From Trichosphaerium sp. ATCC 40318 (Eukaryota > Discosea > Flabellinia > Trichosidae): a DNA stretch of 64,000 nucleotides. The stretch is taken from contig JALMLS010000103.1 of NCBI GenBank assembly GCA_038496445.1, forward strand, positions 1 to 64,000, given 5' to 3'. The notes beneath the pieces are model-generated. The model saw only the letters and a program-made list of their open reading frames with translations, was not told where the DNA came from and did no database searches. Both the position numbers and the translations under genes were made by a program. Shown here piece by piece: positions 10,725 to 22,595 of this stretch. Position 1 is the stretch's first letter. The number at the start of each line of letters is the position of its first letter.

Positions 10725-13527
10725 TTAAAGAAGCTCAACGTAGTTGGAAGGGAAGTTTCCTTTTTCACCTTTCTGGTTCTCACCAAAGTACCAACCCTCA
10801 TCTTCATACTCTATCGTAATCTCATCGCCTAGAAAACACCATCAACAAAGATCTTGAACGCGCAAAAAAGGAGAAAAACGAAAAAAAAAACCCTTCAGGC
10901 GAAAAAATTCATCCACCGCCGCAGCGGTGCAACAGGAGTACAATGATGTTTGTGTGAAATTCTATGAAACAACAAGAGCTCTTTAGCGTCCTTGTTGCCT
11001 TTTTTCTTTCAAGTTTTTTTGGTTTTGATTAAAAGATTGAGACGTTAGAGACCTTCCAAATAATGTACCTTCAGCGATTGTTAACTCAGTGTCATCTTCA
11101 GCTTCATATGCGTATAATACTTTGCATTTTGTTTGAGGTGCAATTTTCTTTGCATTGTTATCTGATTCTTCGCCAACAACTTCAACAAAGTTGCATGGGA
11201 ATACACCAACGTTGCCCTTTAGTTCACCGCGCCACCAACCAGACTCGTCTTTTTCCAATAGTATAATAATATCACCTTCCTAAAGACGAATAAGTGACTA
11301 GCCAGTAAGGAAAACAAATTAATTAAATGATGAGTTTTCTAATCATCAGTGCGTTGTTTGTACTCAAAAACTATGCACTATTACGCATGTATCACTGGCA
11401 AAACAACCCACGATAACAAAACCAATTGTAAACAAGTGTATGAACGAAAATCTGTCAAAAAGAAAAAGTGTGCTCTGTGGATTTCATCAAAAAAAACGCA
11501 CAGCCATTGTGAGTTCGTTGTCTTCCTGTGCTTCATATTCGTATATGCATCTCAATTCCACTTTATCACCATCTGCAGCTCCTGTACCATTACTAGCAGA
11601 AGGCGTAGGCGCAGTAATTGTGACGGAAGTCTCTGCAGCTTTTGCTTTTTCCTTTTTACCTTTCTTTGGACTCTCAAGAGGAGCAGAAGGCTAAATCCAG
11701 TAAGAAATCGATATTTCCTTCTGCGCCAAAAAGAAAAACAGAAAAAGGTTGTTTCCCCTCAAAACGTCATTTAATTCGGTTAAAGTTATACGTACCGAGT
11801 AGGTAGATGTCTGAGGGCTTGATACAATTGTTACAGATGTCTTTTCAGAAGTATCGGGCTTGACAGCAGACTTCTCAGCTTTCTTACTTTTACGAATATG
11901 TTTCTTTTTTGTTGTAGGTGACTTTCCTTTTGGCTTTTTGTCGGCTTGTGTTGATGGTGCGCTTGCAGTTGTCCCATAATTATTCTCACTAGACGTATCC
12001 GGTTGTGTATGAGGTACGTATTGAGCGCGAGCAGGTGGAGGAGTTCCAGGACGATTAGATGAAACGAAAGAGTCCAAATCAGCAGGAATATTGACATCCT
12101 CGACAGTACTCCTTTGTTTATCAGATGAAGATACTGCTAATGGACCAATCTCAGCCTATAATAATCCTAAAAGTAAGTACAAAGGTGTAACACAACGAAA
12201 TAAAGGAGAAAATGGGAAAAACTCTGAGATCGTCAAAACCGCGTACATCGAGCTCGCAATAACGAGAAAACCATTTTTTAGTGTTATTCAATCTTTCTAA
12301 CTCGCATTGTTCCATATCCTAAACCCAAATCATCAGAATAAATTCACATAACCCAAACACACTCTCTAACTACCCTTATACTTCCTATTAAATACAAATA
12401 AACGTACTTGTAATATTTTAGGCATCTCATGGTCATAGAATTTATCCTGGCAAGTTTTAAGTGTATTAACTGTTGCTGTATAATCACTATCGGCCTTGTC
12501 AGCCTTTTTCTTGTCTCCTTCGAGTTTTTTTTGGAACTACAAAAAAAGTGTGTCAGAGACGAAAAAAACTGCACAAAAACGTCATCATTAGAGAGTAGTC
12601 TTAGATCTCTATGTATAATAATCATTTGATTTGTTTATTACCTTTGTTACGTTTCCTTGTGCTTGTTGTGCCTTATCTAAATCCTCTTGGCTCTTTTCTT
12701 GGGTCTTACGGAACTTACGGTACTTAGCACTTGCCTATTAATCACTCAGGAGCTGTTTTTGTTGTATTTCTGATTTTACGCACCTGTTCCATACTCGTTT
12801 CGTTCTTTTGTAGTTCTTTAACAAGCTTCTGTCCGTTTGATATCAGCTAAGGAGTATACTTAGCAAACTACAACGCAGGAAAATAATAAAAAATTATTAT
12901 TCGCACTGTAGCCTTCTTTTTCTTCTCTTCTCCTCTTAAGAAGTTTTGTATTGGCGTGACAATGTCTGACGAGAGCTTTTCAGACAAATCGATATGAGCC
13001 TGTGCATTTATGCCGAGTTCTGCTGTAAGGCATGCCCACGCAGTATTTGTTGACCTTTATAGTGTCATTGATGATATTACGAAGAAAACGTTATTTTGAG
13101 GCCGTTTAATTTAAATCCTGCTATTTAAAGAAATAGGTGCCCCCTATGCATAGGAGAACGCAGTATACGGTGTAAAGATTGCCAAAAAGATGGATAAAGC
13201 GTACGCGATTTCTAGATCCTTTTCAAATGACTTGGACAGTTTCAAGAGTGCTTCACCATAAGAGCGTTCTATATCAGCCCTTTTCTTGCAGAACTTTGAC
13301 AATTGTGCTGAAAACTGGTCTCCAGTGTGTATTTTGGAAGTAACTTTGTCAAAGCCGTCCTGATGAGGAGAGTTAGGACTAATCGCGCGCTAAGGGCACA
13401 AAAACCAATTCTTCCGGTTCGAATTACCGTAATTGGTTTATATATAACCCTCTTTAAACGTTTGATGGCGTAAAAAGGCAAAAAGGAAAACAATCTGCTC
13501 TCGTACCCATAGCTCTTCAAATCCCAT
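10725..13527 (-). CDS. F-BAR domain protein with two C-terminal SH3 domains (Bzz1/PACSIN/FCHSD-like)
   Basis: The gene is spliced. Exon 1 (ATG at 13527) gives MGFEELW and joins exon 2 at 13359 to give DGFDKVTSKIHTGDQFSAQL and then CKKRADIERSYGEALLKL, the hallmark start of an F-BAR domain. Further exons give AWACLTAELGINAQAHIDL and IVTPIQNFL, as in FCH/F-BAR helices. A Pro/Ser/Lys-rich linker (about 11690-12080) follows. SH3-1 is split: RCIYEYEAQEDNELTM at about 11540, then LEKDESGWWRGELKGN and VGVFPCNFVEVV (11160-11258). SH3-2 is also split: KVLYAYEAEDDTELTIAEG (about 11070-11130), then DEITIEYEDEGWYFGE and GNFPSNYVELL to the stop at 10725. Known relatives bend membranes and recruit actin regulators (WASP, dynamin) through their SH3 domains. 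Introns begin GTACG and similar. The middle exons are approximate. Confidence 0.88.
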
Positions 13528-13711
13528 CTTTTTATTACAATGTAGTTAAAATACAGGCTTCACACGACACTCTAAAAGGGGTAGCAACCTTTTTTGATAA
13601 ATAAAAAACACTGGAACTTTTTGGACTACACATTTTTACGATAAAGTTAACAAATTGCGTCATACTTATGACTGTCTCTTGGGTTTTTTGTTACATACAC
13701 TGTTCTTTTAT

Positions 13712-16700
13712 TTACCACACGTCTTGCAAGAACTTTTTTTGTTTTCCCAGTTTAGCAATGTACTCAATTGCTTCACGTTCTGTTAGTACACCGTACTTTT
13801 TAGCAATATCTACGAGCGTCTGTTTAACTTCTGCTGCCATCTTTTTACCGTCCCTGTAAAAATAAGTAAGTTTCATCTACACGTATTTGTTGTCTTGTTT
13901 TCAGCATTTTTTTTTGTGTCAATGAATCACAAATAAAATGTGGGAATAGTTGATGAACTCGAGAAAAAGAGACCAATAAAAAAAGAAAAAATAAAAAAAA
14001 AGATTGTCGTTACTGTGTGACAATATTGATGACATTTTTCGTTTACTCTACGTAGTACGTACCCGCATATATATACATAGGATGCTTTTTTGTCAATGAG
14101 TTCCCAAATGCGTTGAGCATTTTCCTCCTTTTGCATGAGATGCTGTACGTAAACTTTCTCGTCTTGAGCACGCGAAAACGCTGTGTGTAGTTCCAAAAAG
14201 TCTTGTTCAACATAAGCCTCTAGCTCTTCTTTGTAAATGTAGTCAATGTCAGGGTGACGGCAACCAAAGTACAAGACATTAATCATATCAGGTGTATTTC
14301 CTACACGTGACAGTAAGCGACATTGAAGACATAAATTTGGATTTGTGGATAACTAGCTCAGTACAAAATCCAGAAAAAAAAAATCGTACGCTCTAATTTT
14401 TGAACCATTCTTCGCTGTAAAAATCCTCTGAAAGGAGCAAGGCCGGTACCTGGGCCAACCTAAATATCCAGTAAGGAAATTGTTCTTAAAAGGTATATCT
14501 GTACCATAATAATAGGTGTGTTTGGTCCTGGAAGCTTAAACTCTGAGTCACGTGTTACAACAGGTATTTTTGGAGCTGGTTTTCCCTCTAGTAGCGATAT
14601 TAGGAAATAAGATATTTATTTTTGCAGATAAAGGTTACCTTGAGGGATTTGATCTTTATCTGCAAGCCATGTTGTGCAGACGCCATCATGTTGACGATTT
14701 GTTGGTGTCTTATACTGTGTAACAACGGCAGTGATATGACATTCTGAAGGTTTAGCCTGCTTTAAAGTAAGAAAACATTCCCTGTTGCAATAATACTGTT
14801 CCACGTAAAAAGGATGATTGCGTACGCATAGGCTTGATGAGATTGAATACAATCTTGGATTTAGTCTAGGCAATGCTTCGAGCATATGATCCAGAGGGGG
14901 CTTGACTGATTTAAAGTCGTTCAAAATTTCTATGATACCATTCAGTAAAAAAGGAACGATGCTCGCTTTCGAATTGTTAACGTACCCAAGATAGTACGTT
15001 CATTTTTAGCAACGTAGTCAGTAAAGTAATCAGCGTCCTTAGGATCATCTGAAGCTAGTCTACGTAATTTCTTTTTTTCCTGCAATGTCACGTCAGTACT
15101 TGTTTGGTTTTTTTGGGAAGGGAAATAAGATATTTGTGCGTACATCTTCATCTGTTGCGTAAGCAGCAAGTACTTTAATCAGTGACTTTTTAGGTTTAGA
15201 TAATAAGTCATAGTATTCTCTCAATGCAGTTTTGAGTGTACATGGGCCAATAAGAGGAGTTTTATCATCTACAGAAAATGGTTGTTAACAAAACCCACTT
15301 TTGTTTGAAGAAGAAAAAAGAGTTTCGTGACTTTGTTGATGACATACTTGCTATCGAGTACATGGCAATGATTTGATCAACATCTGCTCCTAACCTTGCT
15401 GATAATCTGTGAACAGCATTGAGGCTATTTTTTGGAAATACTGCTACATGTCCTCCTGTATGGTACTTGAGATCACCAATGTTGATCTACCAAAAAAAAT
15501 TAATCAAACGTTTGGTGTCGTGCTTTGTAATTTGCTGTTTTCGAAAAATTGAAAATAAATGATCGTTTTGGAAGTAAGCTTATGTTACCTCAATATGGCG
15601 ACATGAACGATCGGACTTGCTACTGTGTAGTTCACGGTTTACTAATACATCTGCAAAATGTACAGTTTTGCCTTCATAGCTAGGTAATGGGATAAGCGAA
15701 GGTACTTGTTTAAGCGAACACAATTTGGAGGTGAAACAATAATTAAAATGACTTACGCTTTGCTACCACGGATGATCTCTACATCTAGATCCTTTACAGA
15801 ATCATGAGTTTTATCAAATGTCTTCATAGTCTGTCTTCGTGGTCTAATAATATACAAGGTTAAAAAAGTTACATGAACAGAGATTTCAAGTGTCAAAACA
15901 AAATTGCTTTTTTTTTGTTAAGTTCATATTTCTTTTATTTGCACGTACGGTGGACGGTGTTCATCTACAGCTGATAGGGTGAACTCCTTTGATACGTCCT
16001 CCCAAAAATCAACCTTCCAGTTTACAAAGTCCTCTTCTAAGCTAACTCACAGTAAGCAAAGTTGCAAGGCAAATCGGGAAAATAAAAAAAGCGTCTTGAT
16101 AAAAATCCATCTTCTGGAGTCCTTGACTTACTTTGCGTCATCGTCTCCTTCTCCTAATGTAGTAACACGTGCAGCGCCAAGCTCTTCAAGGCGTGAATCG
16201 ACAGTTCTACCCATGGCGTTGAATAATTCGTAAGTTTTGTTTCCGAGACCGAATACCGCAAATTTAGTTCCCTACAACCAAGAAAGTAAGTTTTATTATC
16301 ATTTGTGAAGCGTTGAAAGCAGTTTGTTTGAAAAAAGAAAAAAGCGTGCAGTCACGCACTTTGAGCATGTCCTCAGGATGGTTCTCGTTCATCAGCCACT
16401 CGTGGAATTCAATGGCATTGTCTGGAGGGTCTCCCTATGAAGTATACGTGAGATAAGGTGTATGGCACAAACTATTCTCATGAGTGTTCTCCATTGTGTT
16501 TACTACGCAGATGGTAATGTTTTATGGCGTAATACGTACCTCTCCGTATGTTGCAGTGCAAAATACAATAAACTCTTCGAGTTCAAGGCATTCCTATGTA
16601 ATATGAGCGTGGTTGAGCGTAATAAAGTGATAAGGACAAAAAAGCGTACGTGATCAAACTCTTCCACGTCAACAACTTGAGTTTCGAAGCCCCTACCTTG

Positions 16701-17014
16701 TGCCTCTTCCTCAAGGCGATTACAGAAATCTTCCGCTGTTCCCATTTGTGAGTAGTAAAAGAAAGACACTGTTGGTTTGGAACCAGGCTCCTATAGAGGT
16801 TGAGGCTATGTAACTTGTGTTTTCGTACCCTCTTTTTTTTATCTACCCTCTTTGGGCGTGGAGCCGCCTTTGGTATCGTTTTAGCGCTACTACCGTTTTT
16901 CTTGCCAGCATTTGGTGAAAACGTAATTTCAGGCTGTGGCGTAGAGTTATGGAAGAAAAACCAGTATATAACAGCCCCAATAACTATAGTTGAACTGATA
17001 AGTACAAAATACAT
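13712..17014 (-). CDS. NADPH-cytochrome P450 reductase (diflavin reductase)
   Basis: A multi-exon gene. The N-terminus has a membrane anchor (ISSTIVIGAVIYWFFF, residues 6-21) and a basic linker, then the FMN-binding flavodoxin motif FFYYSQMGTAEDF (about 16720-16770). The usual motif is SQTGTAE, so this protein has Met in place of Thr. The FAD module includes GGHVAVFPKN (about 15450), PRLNPRLYSISSS (about 14840-14880, the RxYS flavin motif) and DGVCTTWLAD. The NADP-binding module includes GPGTGLAPFRGFLQ (about 14430) and VLYFGCRHPDIDYIY (about 14240). The protein ends in the conserved terminal Trp (FLQDVW, stop at 13712), which in this family stacks on FAD. It transfers electrons from NADPH to ER P450s and related acceptors. 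The reading frame is continuous apart from introns, so it is probably functional. Confidence 0.92.
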
Positions 17015-17593
17015 GACTCTCTTTTGTTTCTACTGGTCTACTTTAAGGTTTTATGAAATTGCTTGAATTTTTTCCTAATTTCCATTTTTTCATGCGGCAG
17101 TTATTGCGCTATTTCTTTGTTTTACGCTCAGTGAAAACGGAAAAACATAACGTTACTATCAGTCATATTGTGAATACGGATATTTTGCGGGTATACGTTC
17201 TACCGAGTTTAAAAGAAAACAAGTTTAGAGAATAGATGACTCATCGCCCACGTGGGCGTACAAACAAATTTACCCGCTCGTTCAATCATTAGCTTCACTG
17301 AGGTTTTTGTAACATCATAGTTATGTTAGGTGTAGTATCATGTAACTTTAATACAGCGCAGACGAATGCAGTGTATTATGGTAGGAACGGCAAAGGAATC
17401 TGAAGATGTTCTATCTATAGGTGTTTAATCGCAAAATCTCACTCAATACTAAGAAAGTAGAGGCCAATCTATGTACTCAGCACGCGGTCACTTCCTAACT
17501 GACCGTTGCTTTCGAGCCTCAATGTATCCATACCAGGTGAAAATACTAATTAAGGTTTATTGCTAAAGAACATTTCAGTGTTTCTTGGGTGTC
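17015..17593. promoter_or_regulatory. Region upstream of the reductase gene with a 12-bp palindrome
   Basis: GCCCACGTGGGC, a perfect 12-bp palindrome centred on CACGTG, lies at about 17246-17257, about 230 bp upstream of the reductase start codon. No gene is seen in this stretch. A promoter role is inferred from the wider CACGTG enrichment in the window. Confidence 0.3.
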
Positions 17594-17965
17594 CTAAGTG
17601 CGTATTGGAGGCTTTACGATGTAGTACTCTCCTAGACGAGTTTGGGGATTCAAGATCTTCCAGTTTACTTCTTTGAGATCTGGATGAGTTGCAGAGCCTG
17701 TTTCAACCAACTTCCCATCTACAACTTGATTCCAAGTTTTTAAATCGATGTTGGTTACAACAGCTCCTTCAGTAGGCAGTATGTGGCCTCTCCAGTAACA
17801 CAATACTTTAAGACTTCTCACCATATCTGGGTTGATACAACCAGGATCTATGAAGCGATTGACCAGATTAATGGCGTATATTCCTTTAAGACCTTCCAAG
17901 TCGTCGAGTTCTATTCCATCATGTCCAGAATTGTTCAGTGTATGAACACCATTAAAAATATTGCT
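17594..17965 (-). pseudogene. Remnant with one LRR-like repeat and an unknown C-terminal segment
   Basis: Directly after the broken MORN-like gene the minus strand reads FNGVHTLNNSGHDGIELDD, LEGLKGIYAINLV and onward to a stop at 17594. GVHTL and GLKGIYAINL match the style of the GVHTIDLS leucine-rich repeats elsewhere in the window. The tail (WNQVVDGKLVETG, WKILNPQTRLGEYY) belongs to no family I recognise. It lacks its own N-terminus and appears out of frame with the preceding gene. It could be the 3' part of a chimeric LRR/MORN gene. Confidence 0.4.
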
Positions 17966-18748
17966 CTTTCAAATGGCCATTCTCATACCATACTCTGAAC
18001 TCTCCTTCTTGTTTGCCTTTAACAAAGCAAAATTGCTCTTTCAATTGCTCAGTTTTATACCATGTCTTGTACTCTCATCTAATATACCATCAATAAAGAA
18101 ATAGTGTTCTTTCAATATATCATTCTTATGCCATGTTTTGTACTCTCCGTCAAATTTACCATTAGCATAATTACACTCAATACATACCTTGCCAAAGGAA
18201 GTCCACTCCTTGTACATGCCATGAAGTTTACCATTAAGGTAGTTACAATAGCGCAACACATGACCATTTGCAAACCATTCCCTGTACACTCCGTCTTCCT
18301 TATCAGCAATGTAGGTACAATGCTGTAATAATTGACCATTTTCATGCCATTTCTTGTACTCTCCTTCAAGTTTATCATCTTTATAGTAAGTATGCAGTTT
18401 TATTCCACCACTGCTATACCAACACTTGCACTCTCCATGCTTTTTATCACTGACAAAATGACAAACTTTTTCTTTTTTGAAGTCAAACCATTTCACATAT
18501 CTTCCTGATTTTTTACCGTGAATGAAGATAATCTCTTCCGTTAAGATATGGTTCGGATGGAAGTGGGTATCAATTTGCCACTTGCCATGTTTTTCAAGCT
18601 CTAAATCAAATCGTGTTGTAGTAGCCGTGAATATAGATAAGAATGGCCACTTTTCAGATACTTCTTTGTCCAAATCGATGATATCAAGTTGAAGCTCCAG
18701 AGGGAGACTCAATAAGCCAAAATCCTGTTTACCAGCATTTATCTGCAA
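17966..18748 (-). pseudogene. MORN-like (YwqK-type) repeat protein with a frameshift near the 3' end
   Basis: The open frame (235 codons from 18748) has an N-terminal segment (LLSLPLELQLDIIDL, reminiscent of an F-box start). At least six repeats of about 23 residues follow, with the pattern G.Y+.W...G.l....Y..gk.dG, for example GEYKKWHENGQLLQHCTY, GVYREWFANGHVLRYCNY and GMYKEWTSFGKVCIECNY. It stops at 18041. A shift of one base at about 18070 restores two further repeats (EYKTWYKTEQLKEQFCF and GEFRVWYENGHLKEQYF) up to a stop at 17966, so the frame has recently been broken. Related repeats are common in bacterial YwqK proteins and in giant viruses of protists. Function is unknown. Confidence 0.7.
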
Positions 18749-19170
18749 ATGTTATTAGTAATTAGAGGAAATATGCTTACTTGTTTTGCTGTCATTGGTG
18801 AATTCACTGTTTGTTTTGGCAAGTGACATTTTTTTTAAAGTCAGTGTTGTTCAAAACTACCAGATTACGCTGTGACGTGTAGCAAATGTGTTTAGAGCCT
18901 ACCAATACTACCGTCATTACTTACGCTTTAGTGCAGTTTCAATACGAACTATAAGTGTCATTCAAAACGTTCAGAAGTAGCAAATTGATGAACGGCAGTT
19001 CTTTCAGGTAACTAGAGTCCTGGGAGGATGTTAAGTGGAGTGCTAGATGCTCGTGTTAATTTCTTTCATGCTCCTATCAAGCACGTGATTATTTTTAAAC
19101 TCTAGAATTCCTTTAGGAGACTACAGTTGACCTGCCAGTCAGTGCAAAATCGCTTGATAGCCTTGAAAGA
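18749..19170. other. Divergent intergenic region between two MORN/LRR loci
   Basis: No gene seen. It separates oppositely oriented repeat-protein loci and has one CACGTG palindrome at 19082. Confidence 0.4.
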
Positions 19171-20253
19171 TGAACGCCAACAATAAACGGCAAACAAATC
19201 CCATAAAAAGTACTACACCTTCACAAGACGATATACCACGGAGCTATGGAACGAAATAATATCACTCTTAAATGAAGATTCAGATCGCTGTGCTGTAGCA
19301 TCAACATGCCTCAAATTCAAAGACGTCATACACGACAACATTGGCTACAACAAAATTTACGCCACAGAATTCAGTTCCAAAATGATCTTTGAAAGCAAAG
19401 GGGATACAACGAAATACTCTCGTGGTTGTTCCTTCTTGCTGCTCTTGCGAAAAAAAAGGCTCTGGCGAATTATGTGCCTGTCTCTTAGAGCACATGCCAA
19501 TCTACAAAATAATTCTGCAACGCTTGGCACAAGTAAGACATATAGACCTTTCTCCTTGTGCTTGGTGGTGTTGTGATTTCGACGTTCAACATCTGCAAAG
19601 CCCTCGTTCTCTGAGCATCCCTGGTTTTCACGATGTAACTACAAACTCCTCAAACAGCTCGCTGGTATCCATTCAAAAAACCTGAAGCGCGCCCATCACA
19701 TAGACGAGGAAGCTGTTTGTTCTCTTTCCGGAGTCCACAGTCAACATGTCAAACTGCGAATGTGTTTCTGATGTGAGTCTAAAGGCACTAAAAGGTGCCC
19801 ATACATTAATCTCGACTACAACACGCCACCACTGATGACGGCCTACAATCTCTCACTGGCGTTCATACAATATTTTTGATGTACTGTGCTAACATCACAG
19901 ATTACGGGTTAAAAGCACTCGCAGGTGTTCACACAATTTCGTTGAGAGGAGGCAACATCGCTGACGCTGGATTGAAACACTTGGCAGGTGTGCATTCAGT
20001 TGACATAAGTTATATGTGTTCAAGTTTCAATGCGGCTCCAGACGTATTACAGGCGAAGGTCTCAACGCATTACAGGGTAAACAGGAAGGCGAATTCAAGG
20101 CATGGCATGAGAATGGCAAATTGAAAGAGCAAATATTTCTGTACCAATGGTAAAATTGAAGGAGAATACCGTTGTTGGGATTCCCACAGTAAACTGATTC
20201 ATGTGTATTCTTACATTAAGGGTAAAAAAGTAATTATAATGGGTTACAATTAG
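19171..20253 (+). pseudogene. Decayed F-box/LRR gene fused to MORN-like repeats
   Basis: Starting at 19171 (MNANNKRQTNP) and after an early frameshift, the sequence reads TTELWNEIISLLNEDSDRCA and VASTCLKFKDVIHDNIGYNK, the F-box-like N-terminus shared with the other LRR genes here. LRR pieces follow in shifting frames: DVSLKALKGAHTL (about 19780), NITDYGLKALAGVHTISL and IADAGLKHLAGVHSVDIS (19880-20010). The 3' end (20070-20253) switches to MORN-like repeats (GKQEGEFKAWHENGKLKEQ, GEYRCWDSHSKLIHVYSYI), again with a frameshift. Several stops make it a pseudogene. The LRR-to-MORN order suggests recombination between the two repeat families. Confidence 0.65.
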
Positions 20254-20662
20254 ACAGTAATTTTTCATACGTTTTTTGTTAGACAAAAATAAATTTGTTT
20301 TTGATTTTCTAGTGACTCATTGGAGACGCATGGGAAGTTTCCGGAAATATTCTGGTAGAATTTGCAGAACTGAACATTTACCTTCTGGTGGTTCTGTTAA
20401 CTACCATTCGTGGTATGTTCAATGATATGTGCTATTTCATGAGAACTGGCTTGTACCTGGAATAATACATTTTCTAGGAATACTTTAACCGCATTGCTGA
20501 GAGAAATGAAAAGCTACATAACCAGCGAGTGTCTGTCCGTTTTGTCCGTGAATCTGTTTGACCCTTTTAGCGTTTATTCAATACAACATTTTCTAACACC
20601 AACCAAGCTTGTACTGCTTCCAAACACCCTTCGATTTACCCGTATCAAGGAACTAATAAACA
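20254..20662. other. Intergenic, no gene seen
   Basis: AT-rich sequence upstream of the acidic F-box-like gene. A 74-codon ORF at 20494 has no recognisable features. Confidence 0.4.
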
Positions 20663-21529
20663 ATGAAGAAACAGCAGAAAAACGCTGTTCTGAGCACAAC
20701 GCTAGACGTACCAAATGAAATAACCGCTGACATACTCTCCAATACTTCGAGAAGAGTGTGTCAAAAATTTAGACGTGTGTCTAAGCTTTGGAAAGATATT
20801 TTAGATACCAACGTTATTCCTAACAAGCCTGGTATCATTTTTTATGTCAGTGGCACGGAATCAACACGTACCGGTGGTACAAATGACCGACCTCTTAATT
20901 TCGAATCTATTCTTGGCGTATACCAATCCTATCAACTCGCTTTACAGGCGGCAATAAAAGCAGTTGAAGTAAATATAGAAGATGACGAAAGTGATAGTGA
21001 AGATGAAGAGGAAGAAGAAGACAAAGACAAAGAAGAAAACGAGGATGATGAAGAAGAGAGTGAAGACGAAAAACCCAAGTATATTTCTGAGGAGAAGAAG
21101 AAGCTTCATTTACTGCATAACAAAAAAGGTGAATGGGGACTATGGTGTTGCATTAAAGTCAAAACCATGTCTGTTAAGCAATCTGTATTGGACGGATTAA
21201 GCCATGTTTTCGTTTTGTGCAGTATAAAATATCAGAAAGACACCTATTGCGATAGAGATTACACTTTATTGGGTGTGTATACAGATGAGCTTAAAGCTTA
21301 TAATCGTGGTATTACATACATGGAAAGGTATGCGGAAGAGAGCGAATTAGAGTCAAGTGATGACGAGGAAGATCCAGAAAATGAGAGCAATTTGTCCGCT
21401 GCAAAGAAAAAGTTTAATATTCTCAAATCTCAGTATGATAATGATATGACTAGCGATGATGGTTATTTTGATCATATCGCTGAAAACGCATGTTGTTTGA
21501 GCATGAAAAAAATGCTAATAGAATACTAA
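20663..21529 (+). CDS. Acidic protein with a possible F-box-like N-terminus
   Basis: A single uninterrupted frame of 288 codons. Residues about 14-50 (LDVPNEITADILSN, CQKFRRVSKLWKDIL) resemble an F-box: Pro-x-Glu-Ile, then the RVSK.W..I pattern. The middle (residues about 100-140) is an almost uninterrupted Asp/Glu-rich tract, followed by a folded-looking segment (GLWCCIKVKTMSV, VFVLCSIKYQ, DYTLLGVYTDELKAY) and a second acidic patch. No known domain follows the F-box. If the F-box is real it would act as an SCF ubiquitin-ligase adaptor. It is intact, unlike its neighbours on both sides. Confidence 0.65.
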   Translation: MKKQQKNAVLSTTLDVPNEITADILSNTSRRVCQKFRRVSKLWKDILDTNVIPNKPGIIFYVSGTESTRTGGTNDRPLNFESILGVYQSYQLALQAAIKAVEVNIEDDESDSEDEEEEEDKDKEENEDDEEESEDEKPKYISEEKKKLHLLHNKKGEWGLWCCIKVKTMSVKQSVLDGLSHVFVLCSIKYQKDTYCDRDYTLLGVYTDELKAYNRGITYMERYAEESELESSDDEEDPENESNLSAAKKKFNILKSQYDNDMTSDDGYFDHIAENACCLSMKKMLIEY

Positions 21530-21539
21530 CTATAGAATC

Positions 21540-22289
21540 AACGGTCCATATGGATTACTTGCTACTTTTATTATCTCCACTAAGCCATTTAGCAATACCA
21601 TCATCTGTAATACCAATGTAGTAATAAAGTACTATTGTGTGAACACCTGAAAGAGCCTTGATACCATCTGTAATATTACAACACGAAATGTTTATTGCGT
21701 GAACACCTGAAAGCGATTTAATACCTCATCTGTAATGTTACGGGCACCACGAAGACCAATAGTATGAACTCCTGAAAGCGCTTTGAGACCACCATCTGTA
21801 ATTCTACAATTACCACAAAGATAGATAGTATGAACACCTGAGAGAGCTGCGATACCTTTGTCTGTAATGTGATTGCACTTATAAAGGTTTATTGTATGAA
21901 CACTAGAAAGTGCTTCTCATCTGTAATACTACAACAAGAAAGGTCTATTGTATGAACACCAGGAAATAGGCAATACTATAAGCTTCATTTCCAACAACTT
22001 TGATTTTTGTTCTCTGAAGAGTGCTGGCGTGTTGATGTGATGTTAGAGCAGTGAATACAGAAACACAGTGTTTGTGCCTTTGATTCGATATTAACTCTGT
22101 CATACGCTGGTTCTTTTTACTGCATAGCGTAAATAGTAAATATGCTGTGAGTTCAGGAACACGTGTTTTCCGCTGTGAAGATTTTAGTTTGACATTTTGT
22201 TGACTAACATTGTTTTTATTTAAGCATTGAAGAGTGGAATCTCCTTGGCTAAAGCCGCCAAGGGTGTCATGTCGCCGCTGCTTCTCCAC
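21540..22289 (-). pseudogene. Decayed F-box/LRR gene
   Basis: The 5' part (from 22289) contains VPELTAYLLFTLCSKKN and VVGNEAYSIAYF, like the N-terminal box of the other LRR genes. From about 21975 to 21560 the minus strand carries at least six LRR units of the type GVHTIxLxxCxxITDxGIKALS, but in more than one frame, with single-base shifts near 21720 and 21915. The last unit ends GIAKWLSGDN. Because the repeats remain readable, the inactivation looks recent. Confidence 0.65.
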
Positions 22290-22595
22290 GCTCTCGAAAA
22301 TGCCTACAACGATACTGGAAGTTTTACCAACACGTGTTCAACAAACAAAATTATGATAAACCTGAGTTGCAAACCGCCTTTGCATGGTTGACTCGTGTTC
22401 GCAGTAGACTATGTGGAAGCTTCAGTTAAACGTATTACCTGAGTACTTGAATATGGTGGATAATGAGATACTGCACTATGTAGATGATAAGCGCTTTCCA
22501 AGTATACATGGCGTTACACCAAGCAAACAAGTTCTCATCTAATACAAGGTTGCTTACATACAGACAAAGAATCTAACACGTTTTATTTGGAATAT
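22290..22595. other. Intergenic, no gene seen
   Basis: Short region between the LRR pseudogene and the 3' end of the TRANK1-like gene. Nothing is recognisable. Confidence 0.4.

Noticed and set aside
13395-13450. GGTTCGAAT string resembling a tRNA T-loop inside the F-BAR intron
   Set aside because: Only four T-stem pairs and no cloverleaf. The surrounding CCAATT/AATTGG pairing does not make an acceptor stem.
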